This document shows positions 1-4,706 of a DNA stretch of 5,096 nt, in pieces. Every line of letters starts with the position of its first letter. The first letter of the stretch is position 1. Source of the stretch: Dehalococcoidia bacterium (GTDB lineage: Bacteria > Chloroflexota > Dehalococcoidia > JAUSJJ01); NCBI GenBank assembly GCA_030647705.1, contig JAUSJJ010000246.1, positions 1 through 5,096 on the forward strand. The letters run 5' to 3'. The position numbers and the translations under genes were made by a program. The notes below the pieces were generated by a model that made no database searches, had not been told where the DNA came from, and saw only the letters and a list, made by a program, of their open reading frames with translations.

Positions 1-337
1 AGCCCTTCGCGGCGTCTTTCCAGATCGTAGGATCGGTGCCTTCGAAGAAGTACTCCCCGTTTCCCGTGTATTCGGGGTACACGTCGATCTCGCCGCTGAG
101 CAGCGCCTTGCGCACTAGCTGCGTCGTTCCGAACTGGGACTTGTCGACGGCGTCGATGCCGTTTGCCCGGAGCATCAGTATGATAAACTGGGACAGCAGG
201 GCTCCCTCGGTGTCTATCTTCGACGCGACTACGACAGAACCTTTGCTGGTGTTGCCGCCCGATGTTGCGCATGCCGAAGCGGCTGCCAGCGTCAGCAGCA
301 CCAGGAAGGATAACATTATGACCGCATGCCTTTTCAC
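1..337 (-). CDS. Osmolyte/quaternary-amine ABC transporter substrate-binding lipoprotein (OpuAC/OsmF type), partial
   Basis: Only the first 112 residues are in the window; the gene continues leftward. It starts with GTG at 337, preceded by a GGGAGGGC Shine-Dalgarno stretch (342-349 on the complement). Residues 1-22 are a lipoprotein-type signal peptide (KR near the start, a hydrophobic core, then ASAC) with the lipidated cysteine at residue 23, so the mature protein should be membrane-anchored outside the cytoplasmic membrane. A Gly/Ser/Asn linker follows. From about residue 35 the sequence fits the OpuAC fold (PF04069): VVVASK strand, a TEGALLSQ helix, then GTTQLVRKALLSGEIDVYPE, followed by YTG at 90-92. 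The YPEYTG stretch is characteristic of the OsmF/YehZ/OpuC branch that binds glycine betaine, choline or related compatible solutes. The permease and ATPase partners would be expected nearby, off the left edge. The exact ligand cannot be told from the fragment. The lipobox is slightly weak because alanine replaces leucine before ASAC. Confidence 0.88.
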   Translation of the reverse strand, partial: MKRHAVIMLSFLVLLTLAAASACATSGGNTSKGSVVVASKIDTEGALLSQFIILMLRANGIDAVDKSQFGTTQLVRKALLSGEIDVYPEYTGNGEYFFEGTDPTIWKDAAKG

Positions 338-405
338 GATTGCCCTCCCAACGAAGTTACGCGAAGGAAACAAGGAGACAGGTCCGTCTGGCCTCTTCTA
401 TGCCC

Positions 406-435
406 ATATTACGTAATTGAGTGAACGCGTGTCAA
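406..435 (-). promoter_or_regulatory. Sigma-70-type promoter of the substrate-binding protein gene
   Basis: On the complement, a perfect TTGACA -35 (430-435) is separated by 18 bp from TAATAT (406-411), which matches TATAAT at four of six positions including the key first, second and last bases. Transcription would begin near position 399, leaving a leader of about 62 nt before the GTG at 337. Assigned by consensus match and position only. Confidence 0.6.
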
Positions 436-551
436 TATCCTATGCAAGACATCAGGTTCCCGCGACACGGCGGAAATCCACTTGACAGGCTGTCCAAAAA
501 AGCCCCTTCGACCATCCCCCCGTGAGTTTCGCGGAAGCTGGTTGCATCTAT

Positions 552-580
552 TTGACAAGCCGTCCCCCATATGTTAACCT
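552..580 (+). promoter_or_regulatory. Possible plus-strand promoter upstream of the dctM remnant and the SnoaL-like gene
   Basis: A perfect TTGACA (552-557), a 17-bp spacer and TAACCT (575-580) give a plausible sigma-70 promoter; the -10 keeps T1, A2 and T6. It lies about 245 bp upstream of the gene at 826, with the permease remnant between, so it may be a relic or drive a long leader. I see no better promoter closer to 826. The same TTGACA-led 14-mer occurs in similar form at 482-495. Confidence 0.3.
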
Positions 581-640
581 CTCTCAACCGAGCGCTCTTT
601 CATCGGATTGTCGCCAATCAGGATTCTTGAAGTCACAGTC

Positions 641-763
641 AGTCCTCTAAACGTCTCCCGGGTTACAGCAGCGCTGCCGTTCATGCTTTAGGATATGGTG
701 GTCGTCGCCCTGGTGACGATGTTCCCTGTGATTGCCCTATGGCTGCCCAGCACGATAGGATGA
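641..763 (+). pseudogene. Decayed C-terminus of a TRAP transporter large permease (DctM)
   Basis: Reading the frame that ends at TGA 761-763 gives a short C-terminal segment that looks like the end of the TRAP large permease: an LPFML stretch (674-688), an in-frame TAG (689-691) where the family has a small or hydrophobic residue, then D-M-V-V-V-A-L and FPVIALWLPS, ending STIG. In DctM proteins the last helix commonly reads PF-x-L-x-D-(hydrophobic)-FP-x-IALWLP, so the match runs on both sides of the TAG. Upstream of about 641 the resemblance fades, and the frame is closed by TAA at 575. None of the rest of the permease, and no small permease or DctP-type binding protein, is visible. I read it as a gene remnant left after deletion; a chance match of this length is less likely but cannot be excluded by eye. 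Confidence 0.6.
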
Positions 764-825
764 GCGGGAGCGGCCCGCGGGATTGGCGGCGGCAGCCCGG
801 TCTATTTGAATGTGGAGGTTAGCCT

Positions 826-1335
826 GTGGACACTAACGAACGCATTGCGAACCTGGAGAAGCGAGTCCGCGACCTGGAAGCCAGGGAAGGCATCAGGGAG
901 ACCATCGCCCGTTATTCCTACGCGGTGGACAAGGAAGACTGGGCGGAGATAGATGCCATTTTCACGGACGATGCTGTGATCGACAGGAAGTGGAGGGACG
1001 AGTACTACAGGGGTAAGTCTGCGGTACTCGGCTTCTTTCAGCGGCACCGGGCCCAGGTGAAGTTCAGCAACCGCATGAGCAACCTCAACGAGATCATCAA
1101 GGTAGACGGGGACAAGGCCAAGGCTACCTCCTATGCGCTGGTGATGTACACCTACAATAGGGACTCGTACATCGGCTGGGGCGCGTATGAGTGGGAGTTC
1201 CGCTTCGAGAAGAACATGTGGCGCATCACCAGGGAAGGCATCAGCATCGCAGTGATGACGACGCTGTCCCGGGGCTGGGGGATGGATACTGACCGGGTGC
1301 TGACTCTGCCGCATCTCCAGGAGAAGAAAAGCTAG
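826..1335 (+). CDS. SnoaL-like (NTF2-fold) domain protein
   Basis: A 169-residue cytoplasmic protein starting with GTG at 826, 7 nt after a clean GGAGG (814-818), which fixes the start. Residues 3-21 form a short amphipathic coiled coil (hydrophobics I7, L10, V14, L17 in heptad spacing). From residue 22 the sequence follows the SnoaL_4 pattern (PF13577): IRETIARYSYAVDKEDWAEI, then FTDDA, G63 before a helix ending FFQRH, then NLNEIIKVDGDKAKATSYAL, and a beta strand WEFRFEKNMWRI. This cone-shaped alpha+beta barrel occurs in polyketide cyclases, scytalone-dehydratase-like enzymes, ring-hydroxylating dioxygenase small subunits and many proteins of unknown activity. The N-terminal helix plus barrel is common in the uncharacterised members. 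I see no convincing conserved Asp/His pair that would fix a dehydratase or isomerase reaction; H74 is the only histidine in the first half. No partner gene is adjacent, so substrate and role stay unknown. The family call is firm, function is not. Confidence 0.85.
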   Translation: MDTNERIANLEKRVRDLEAREGIRETIARYSYAVDKEDWAEIDAIFTDDAVIDRKWRDEYYRGKSAVLGFFQRHRAQVKFSNRMSNLNEIIKVDGDKAKATSYALVMYTYNRDSYIGWGAYEWEFRFEKNMWRITREGISIAVMTTLSRGWGMDTDRVLTLPHLQEKKS

Positions 1336-1431
1336 GGCCAGTTTCTGAAAGCTGAAATACGGCATTCTCTGGAGCCCTTACTGGTGTGGCGCTTTCCAAA
1401 TCGCATCAGCTACGCGTCTCGCTCCATTCCG

Positions 1432-1574
1432 GCCCCGTATCAAAGCCTGTCCCGTATGAGCGACTCTGTCGCCATCCCGAAGGAATCGGGACTTGATACG
1501 GGATACGGGGCAAACTTCATCCGGAATCAAGATGGGACGCTCCCATCGTTCTGGATACCGACTTTCGTCGGTAT
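1432..1574. repeat. Cluster of nested hairpins, REP-like intergenic element
   Basis: The spacer after the SnoaL-like gene holds consecutive perfect inverted repeats. An outer arm GCCCCGTATC (1432-1441) pairs with GATACGGGGC (1502-1511). Inside it TCCCGTAT (1450-1457) is complementary to ATACGGGA (1496-1503), which shares two bases with the outer arm, and TCCCGA (1475-1480) pairs with TCGGGA (1486-1491) over a 5-nt loop. Downstream come GATGGGA/TCCCATC (1531-1547, 3-nt loop) and ATACCGAC/GTCGGTAT (1555-1574, TTTC loop). The last unit resembles the widespread bacterial intergenic repeats that read GGATACCGACTTTCGTCGGTATG or close variants. No T-tract follows, so it is not a standard intrinsic terminator. 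It may act in transcript 3'-end stability, or it may be a selfish dispersed repeat. Open frames across it are incidental. Confidence 0.7.
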
Positions 1575-1635
1575 GGTGAGAACAACACAACGGCTGTTTG
1601 AAACGTCACACTAACTCATCTGGCAGGAGCGAAGT

Positions 1636-1698
1636 ATGGCGACGCGGAAGGCCAGCGAGGCCATCAGAGAGGGCCACCTGGCGGCCAGACGGCTATGA
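1636..1698 (+). CDS. Possible 20-residue small ORF
   Basis: ATG at 1636 is preceded by AGGAG (1625-1629) with 6-nt spacing, and the frame runs 20 codons to TGA at 1696-1698. The predicted peptide is basic and helix-prone (it begins MATRKASEAIREGH and ends in an Arg-Arg-Leu). An in-frame TAA at 1612 closes the frame upstream, so it is not the end of a longer gene in this sequence. It could be a small protein, a leader peptide for the membrane protein gene about 110 bp downstream, a gene-start relic, or chance. I do not recognise it. Confidence 0.25.
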   Translation: MATRKASEAIREGHLAARRL

Positions 1699-1745
1699 GA
1701 AGCGGACAGACGCTTGCCGGACCAAAAGGGGGATGGCCATTGACA

Positions 1746-1760
1746 TCCGCCTCAGGCGGA
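1746..1760. promoter_or_regulatory. 15-bp perfect dyad, operator-like
   Basis: TCCGCCTCAGGCGGA is a perfect 7-bp inverted repeat around a single central C. If transcription starts near 1793, as the extended -10 element at 1778-1786 predicts, the dyad spans about -47 to -33, where a regulator would touch the -35 region. A one-base centre makes a stable RNA hairpin unlikely and suits a dimeric DNA-binding protein better. It could instead be another dispersed intergenic repeat. Confidence 0.35.
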
Positions 1761-1777
1761 CGCCCCCTTGACGGTGA

Positions 1778-1786
1778 TGCTATTAT
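1778..1786 (+). promoter_or_regulatory. Extended -10 promoter of the seven-helix membrane protein gene
   Basis: TGC followed by TATTAT (1781-1786, five of six consensus bases) is a textbook extended -10 element. No good -35 lies 16-18 bp upstream, which extended -10 promoters tolerate. Start of transcription would be near 1793, giving a leader of about 18 nt with AGGA (1802-1805) just before the GTG at 1811. Confidence 0.5.
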
Positions 1787-1810
1787 TCAACACATATTAG
1801 CAGGATTGGT

Positions 1811-2527
1811 GTGTTTATGAACGCTGTAATCCCCGCCATATCCAGCCTGGTTTCCCTGGTATTCGCAGTGTTGGTGTTGGACCAGTACATGGCGCGCAGG
1901 AAGCCCCACCAACTGGTGTGGGCGCTCGGCCTGGGGATGTACTTCGTGAGCACCGGCACTGAGTTCCTCACCGAGGTGGGCGGCCTCAATCCGGCCACAT
2001 ATCGCCTCTGGTACCTCTTCGGCGCCGTGTTTGTAGCTGCTTACCTGGGCATGGGTACGGCCTATCTGCTCCTGCCCAGACGGATCGCCCACACCATCAT
2101 GGCGCTGCTTGTCATTGCTTCGGTATATGCTGCGGTCCAGGTCGCTGCTGCTTCTATCGATTGGTCTCAGCTCCCGAAGTCGGGGCCGGTGCTGACGGGG
2201 AAGGCGTTACCTCAAAGCGTGAGGCTGATAACGCCGTTTTTCAACGTCTTCGGCACGGTGGCCCTGGTGGGCGGCGCCCTTTACAGCTGCTGGGTTTTCA
2301 TCAGACGCCACATACTGTGCCATCGAGTAGTATCCAACATACTGATCGCAGTGGGCGCCATCATGCCGGCTGTCGGCGGCACGGCATCCCGCCTGGAGCA
2401 ATTCAACCTGATCTACGTTCTGGAGCTGGTAGGCATCGTGGTCATCTTCGCCGGCTTCCTTCGCAGCAATGAGGTGTTCGGGGCGGCCCGGATGCCGGTC
2501 GTGCACTGGTTCGACCGCAAGGCGTAG
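1811..2527 (+). CDS. Uncharacterised seven-helix integral membrane protein
   Basis: A 238-residue protein, start taken as GTG 1811 because AGGA (1802-1805) sits 5 nt upstream; ATG at 1817 is an alternative that removes only two residues. Hydrophobic segments lie at about residues 5-26, 33-55, 64-88, 94-114, 138-163, 171-193 and 199-218, giving seven predicted helices. The positive-inside rule (MARRK at 27-31, PRR at 89-91, RRH at 165-167) places those loops in the cytoplasm, so the N-terminus would be outside. There is no signal peptide. Charged residues inside or next to helices are D24, E51, E55, R65, R194, E196 and E205; the short motifs KPHQLVWALGL and TYRLWYLFGA look like conserved family signatures. 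The fifth helix ends in a cysteine-containing stretch (C160, C170). I recall similar hypothetical proteins in Chloroflexota and Actinomycetota but no function. It is not clearly a transporter, rhodopsin or sensor; no soluble domain is attached. It appears monocistronic. Confidence 0.85.
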   Translation: MFMNAVIPAISSLVSLVFAVLVLDQYMARRKPHQLVWALGLGMYFVSTGTEFLTEVGGLNPATYRLWYLFGAVFVAAYLGMGTAYLLLPRRIAHTIMALLVIASVYAAVQVAAASIDWSQLPKSGPVLTGKALPQSVRLITPFFNVFGTVALVGGALYSCWVFIRRHILCHRVVSNILIAVGAIMPAVGGTASRLEQFNLIYVLELVGIVVIFAGFLRSNEVFGAARMPVVHWFDRKA

Positions 2528-2569
2528 GTGTGGGCCATAGGCTTTGCCCCCATTTGCATCGAGGCAGAG

Positions 2570-2606
2570 CCGCGCCCGGTTCTCCAGGCGCGGGAGAACT
2601 GTTCTC
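2570..2606. promoter_or_regulatory. Overlapping alternative hairpins or operator array between the membrane protein and ATP-grasp genes
   Basis: Three inverted repeats share bases: CCGCGCC (2570-2576) with GGCGCGG (2587-2593); GTTCTCC (2579-2585) with GGAGAAC (2593-2599); and GAGAAC (2594-2599) with GTTCTC (2601-2606) around one T. The first could follow the membrane protein mRNA as a 3' hairpin (10-nt loop), but no T-run follows it. The three alternating GTTCTC/GAGAAC half-sites could equally be protein-binding sites upstream of the promoter at 2641-2670. Confidence 0.4.
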
Positions 2607-2640
2607 TCGGCCTCCCTTTGCCATTCTTACTGTGAAAGGC

Positions 2641-2670
2641 TTGCCGTAGGGCTGCGAGAAGGGTTAAGAT
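2641..2670 (+). promoter_or_regulatory. Promoter of the ATP-grasp gene, probably leaderless
   Basis: TTGCCG (2641-2646), an 18-bp spacer and TAAGAT (2665-2670) stand exactly 6 bp before the ATG at 2677. Transcription starting about 7 bp after the -10 would begin at or next to the A of the start codon. The only purine-rich stretch upstream, GAGAAGGG (2656-2663), is 13 nt away and falls inside the promoter spacer. The gene at 4145 has the same arrangement. Confidence 0.45.
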
Positions 2671-2676
2671 GGCGCT

Positions 2677-3966
2677 ATGCCTACCATTGTCGTGCTTTAC
2701 CCCGCCTATGGGACTGTCTCTTGCCAGCGGGTCTGTCGCCTCGCAGGCGGGATCGAAGGCCTTCGGCTGGTGCTTGCGGATGATGAACCTTCCAGCGCCG
2801 ATGAAGACCTTTTCGACGAGGTCATGGAATTGCCTCCGCCCGAGCGCCTTTCCGAGGCCTACGGCCTGCTGCGTCGCTGGCTCGATAAGCGTCCTCCCGA
2901 TGGCATTTTCGTGCAGTCGGAGCGGGCGTTGCTGCTGGGCTCTCTGCTGGCGCGCGAGTACGGGCTGAAGGGCCCGGGCGTCGAGGCCGCCCATCTCTGC
3001 TCCAACAAATACCTGCAGCGCGTGGTGACATCTAATGCCGGCATACTGAATCCACGCTTTGCCCTGGCTGAGACGGCCGCTGAGGCGCTCCGGCTGGCCA
3101 GGGCCTTCGGCTTCCCGGTCGTTCTCAAGTGTGTCATCTCCACGATGTCCCGTCTGGTGACAGTCGTTTACTCCGAGGAAGAGATCGATGCGGCGGTGGC
3201 CCGCATGCGCGTCTCCCTGGTCGAATCGCTCGATGTGGCGCGGCTGGCCGGCTTCGCCGCGACTGCGAAGGTCGGCCTCGGCTGCGACCCTGCGCGCCAG
3301 TTCCTGGTGGAGTCGTTCCTGCAAGGCAACATGGTGGAGACCGACGGGCTGGTGGTCGGGGACAAGCCCTTCACCTTTGGCGTGACCGAACAGGTGCAAA
3401 GCGTCGACCCGCCCCTCTTCATCGAGGGCTATCTATACCCCGCCGAGTGCTGGGACAACGGCCCTATCGAGCGTGTCTCGGACGCCATCATCGCCGCCGT
3501 GGGTCTCCGCGACTCAGCTTTCTCCATCGAACTGCGGGAGTGCGCCGGGGAGGTACGCCTGGTGGAGGTGAACGGGCGGCTCGGCTGGGACGACGGCTTC
3601 GGCGAGATGTTCCAGGTGCGCACGCAACGTGAGCGCATCTACCAGGCTATTCAGCTTGCGCTGGGGACGGAACCGGACCTCATTCGGGACGAAAGCCGCT
3701 GTGCGGCGCTGGCCTATCGCTCCTGCTATTACAATGGCATAGTCGAAGAGTTGCCCGCTCGGGAGCAGCTTGCGCAGCACGAGCGCGATGGCCTTAGATT
3801 GGGTCTGTCCACCCACGTCGGCGCGCATTTCGTGGCCCCCCCAAATCCGGCCGCCTACCCTCACGTGGCCTGGGCGCTGGCTACCCATCCGGCTTCCAGC
3901 CGTGAGGCGTATCACGTGGCGCGACGGGCTGTGAATGCGCTGGAGGTGTCGATCCGGCGGACTTAG
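2677..3966 (+). CDS. ATP-grasp domain ligase of unknown substrate
   Basis: A 429-residue cytoplasmic protein, near the size of stand-alone ATP-grasp carboxylate-amine ligases. ATP-grasp enzymes activate a carboxylate as acyl phosphate and join it to an amine or other nucleophile. Residues 1-100 form the pre-ATP domain (IVVLYPAYG start, PDGIF strand at 74-78, LLLGSLLAREYGLKGPG). K111 in CSNKYLQR and K151 in FPVVLK are the two usual nucleotide-binding lysines; E212 in FLVESF begins the ATP-clamp region. Mg-binding candidates are E285 (FSIELR) and E297/N299 with R301 in VRLVEVNGRLGWDDG. Residues 370-429 match the usual C-terminal subdomain. The loop after K151 (CVISTMSRLVTV) lacks the glycines that normally wrap the phosphates, and WDD replaces the usual Gly-Gly after the metal motif. 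It resembles PF13535-type members (carnosine synthase and dipeptide ligase relatives), but the substrate cannot be assigned. It stands alone, with no clear partner gene. ATG at 2677 is chosen because the homology-like strand begins directly after it. Confidence 0.88.
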   Translation: MPTIVVLYPAYGTVSCQRVCRLAGGIEGLRLVLADDEPSSADEDLFDEVMELPPPERLSEAYGLLRRWLDKRPPDGIFVQSERALLLGSLLAREYGLKGPGVEAAHLCSNKYLQRVVTSNAGILNPRFALAETAAEALRLARAFGFPVVLKCVISTMSRLVTVVYSEEEIDAAVARMRVSLVESLDVARLAGFAATAKVGLGCDPARQFLVESFLQGNMVETDGLVVGDKPFTFGVTEQVQSVDPPLFIEGYLYPAECWDNGPIERVSDAIIAAVGLRDSAFSIELRECAGEVRLVEVNGRLGWDDGFGEMFQVRTQRERIYQAIQLALGTEPDLIRDESRCAALAYRSCYYNGIVEELPAREQLAQHERDGLRLGLSTHVGAHFVAPPNPAAYPHVAWALATHPASSREAYHVARRAVNALEVSIRRT

Positions 3967-3999
3967 TGCGGGTGTTTTGCAGATAACGTCCCGCCGGGC

Positions 4000-4091
4000 G
4001 TCATTCTGAGGAGTCCCCCTCTGGCAGACGAACGAAGAATCCGTTTTCCACGCCATGGTTGCAGACTCTTCACTTCGTTAAGTTTGAACAG
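4000..4091. repeat. Inverted intergenic repeat (TCATTCTGAG family)
   Basis: The ATP-grasp to arfB spacer begins this element with GTCATTCTGAG (4000-4010), continues through ACGAACGAAGAATC (4028-4041), and has an imperfect reverse-complement GACTCTTCACTTCGT at 4064-4078, followed by AAGTTTGAACA. The two arms pair over about 13 bp with one bulge and a mismatch. The wording (CATTCTGAG ... CGAAGAATCC ... TCTTCACTTCGTT) resembles intergenic repeats dispersed in many bacterial genomes; the right end looks decayed compared with the left. The remainder of this 178-bp spacer holds only a short dyad (3986-4001) and the arfB promoter. Confidence 0.5.
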
Positions 4092-4109
4092 GGCATGTTC
4101 GGGCGAGTG

Positions 4110-4138
4110 TTGCGCCGACGGCTGACTGGTGATAAGCT
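4110..4138 (+). promoter_or_regulatory. Promoter of arfB, probably leaderless
   Basis: TTGCGC (4110-4115), a 17-bp spacer and TAAGCT (4133-4138) are followed by exactly 6 bp and then ATG at 4145. No Shine-Dalgarno sequence lies in the 15 nt before the start; the bases there are TTTTCCC. The predicted start of transcription coincides with the start codon. Confidence 0.42.
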
Positions 4139-4144
4139 TTTCCC

Positions 4145-4570
4145 ATGATCCAGGTAACTCCGGACATTGCCATCGATGAGCGTGAGATCCACGAGGATTT
4201 CATCCGGTCTTCGGGCCCGGGCGGGCAGAACGTGAACAAGGTGGCGACTGCTGTCCAGCTCCGCTTCGATGTAGCGCGCTCCACGTCCCTCTCCGACGAT
4301 GTCCGCCAGCGTCTCTTCTCCCTGGCCCGCAAACGCATCACGGACGACGGAGTGCTTATCATTGAGGCCCGGCGGCATCGCACGCAGGGAGCGAACCGCC
4401 TGGATGCAGTGGAGCGCCTGGTGGAGCTCATCAGGAAGGCTGCCCTGAAACCAACGCCGCGTCGAAAGACGAGGCCTACTCTCGGCTCCAAGACGCGGCG
4501 CCTGGAGTCGAAACGACGTCGCGGGCAAGTCAAACAGACGAGGGGCAGGGTGGAGGGAAACGCGGACTAG
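4145..4570 (+). CDS. arfB: Alternative ribosome-rescue aminoacyl-tRNA hydrolase ArfB (YaeJ)
   Basis: A 141-residue protein of normal ArfB length. It hydrolyses the peptidyl-tRNA ester on ribosomes stalled at the end of an mRNA lacking a stop codon, acting in the ribosomal A site without a codon. The RF1/RF2-like catalytic domain (PF00472) covers about residues 5-100: the signature SSGPGGQNVNK (22-32) contains the catalytic GGQ at 26-28, followed by VATAVQLRFDV, then SDDVRQRL, and IIEARRHRTQGANR, the typical second block. Residues about 103-141 are an unstructured, strongly basic tail (KPTPRRKTRP, SKTRRLESKRRR), which in ArfB enters the mRNA channel and senses the empty A site. The codon-recognition domains of full release factors are absent, which separates it from RF1/RF2; the long basic tail separates it from the PrfH type. 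Translation begins at ATG 4145 without an SD. It is followed by a tRNA gene with its own promoter. Confidence 0.95.
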   Translation: MIQVTPDIAIDEREIHEDFIRSSGPGGQNVNKVATAVQLRFDVARSTSLSDDVRQRLFSLARKRITDDGVLIIEARRHRTQGANRLDAVERLVELIRKAALKPTPRRKTRPTLGSKTRRLESKRRRGQVKQTRGRVEGNAD

Positions 4571-4642
4571 CGAGACGGGCAGCATTGTCCGGAGACAAGG
4601 TCAGCGGGCGGATTGGGAGGTGACGGCAGGCGCCGGCGCGCC

Positions 4643-4672
4643 TTGACCATGGGACTGTCAATCATATATAAT
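4643..4672 (+). promoter_or_regulatory. Strong promoter of the tRNA-Val gene
   Basis: TTGACC (4643-4648), 18 bp, then a perfect TATAAT (4667-4672). Transcription would start near 4679-4680, leaving a 5' leader of about 27 nt before the mature tRNA end at 4707, to be removed by RNase P. The leader can fold a small hairpin, CAGGC (4683-4687) with GCCTG (4692-4696). A GGCGCGCC palindrome (4635-4642) directly abuts the -35. The rest of the arfB-tRNA spacer holds only a weak TTGTC/GACAA stem (4585-4598) and no clear terminator. Confidence 0.7.
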
Positions 4673-4706
4673 TCGTCTCAGGCAGGCCAGCGCCTGTCTG
4701 TGTTTC

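Noticed and set aside
36..416. 126-codon plus-strand frame over the left edge
   Set aside because: It is the complement of the osmolyte-binding lipoprotein, which has a signal peptide, family motifs, SD and promoter. The plus-strand frame has none of these and runs through the minus-strand promoter.
764..781. GCGGG/CCCGC hairpin as terminator after the dctM remnant
   Set aside because: Only 5 bp, with no T-run, and close to the ribosome site of the next gene.
802..1365. 187-codon minus-strand frame
   Set aside because: Antisense to the SnoaL-like gene; low-complexity composition and no recognisable domain.
1384..1614. 76-codon plus-strand frame in the hairpin cluster (and its 70-codon antisense partner)
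   Set aside because: It is the translation of the inverted-repeat element; the FWIPTFVGM-type peptide is a well-known artefact of such repeats.
2413..3399. 328-codon minus-strand frame, long enough to pass for a gene
   Set aside because: It lies opposite the ATP-grasp gene and the end of the membrane protein gene and reads through the spacer between them. Long antisense frames are common in GC-rich codon usage, and the protein is His/Arg/Gln-rich without domain signs.
4078..4585. Minus-strand frames of 151 and 171 codons
   Set aside because: Both are antisense to arfB, whose GGQ motif and basic tail make the plus-strand assignment secure.
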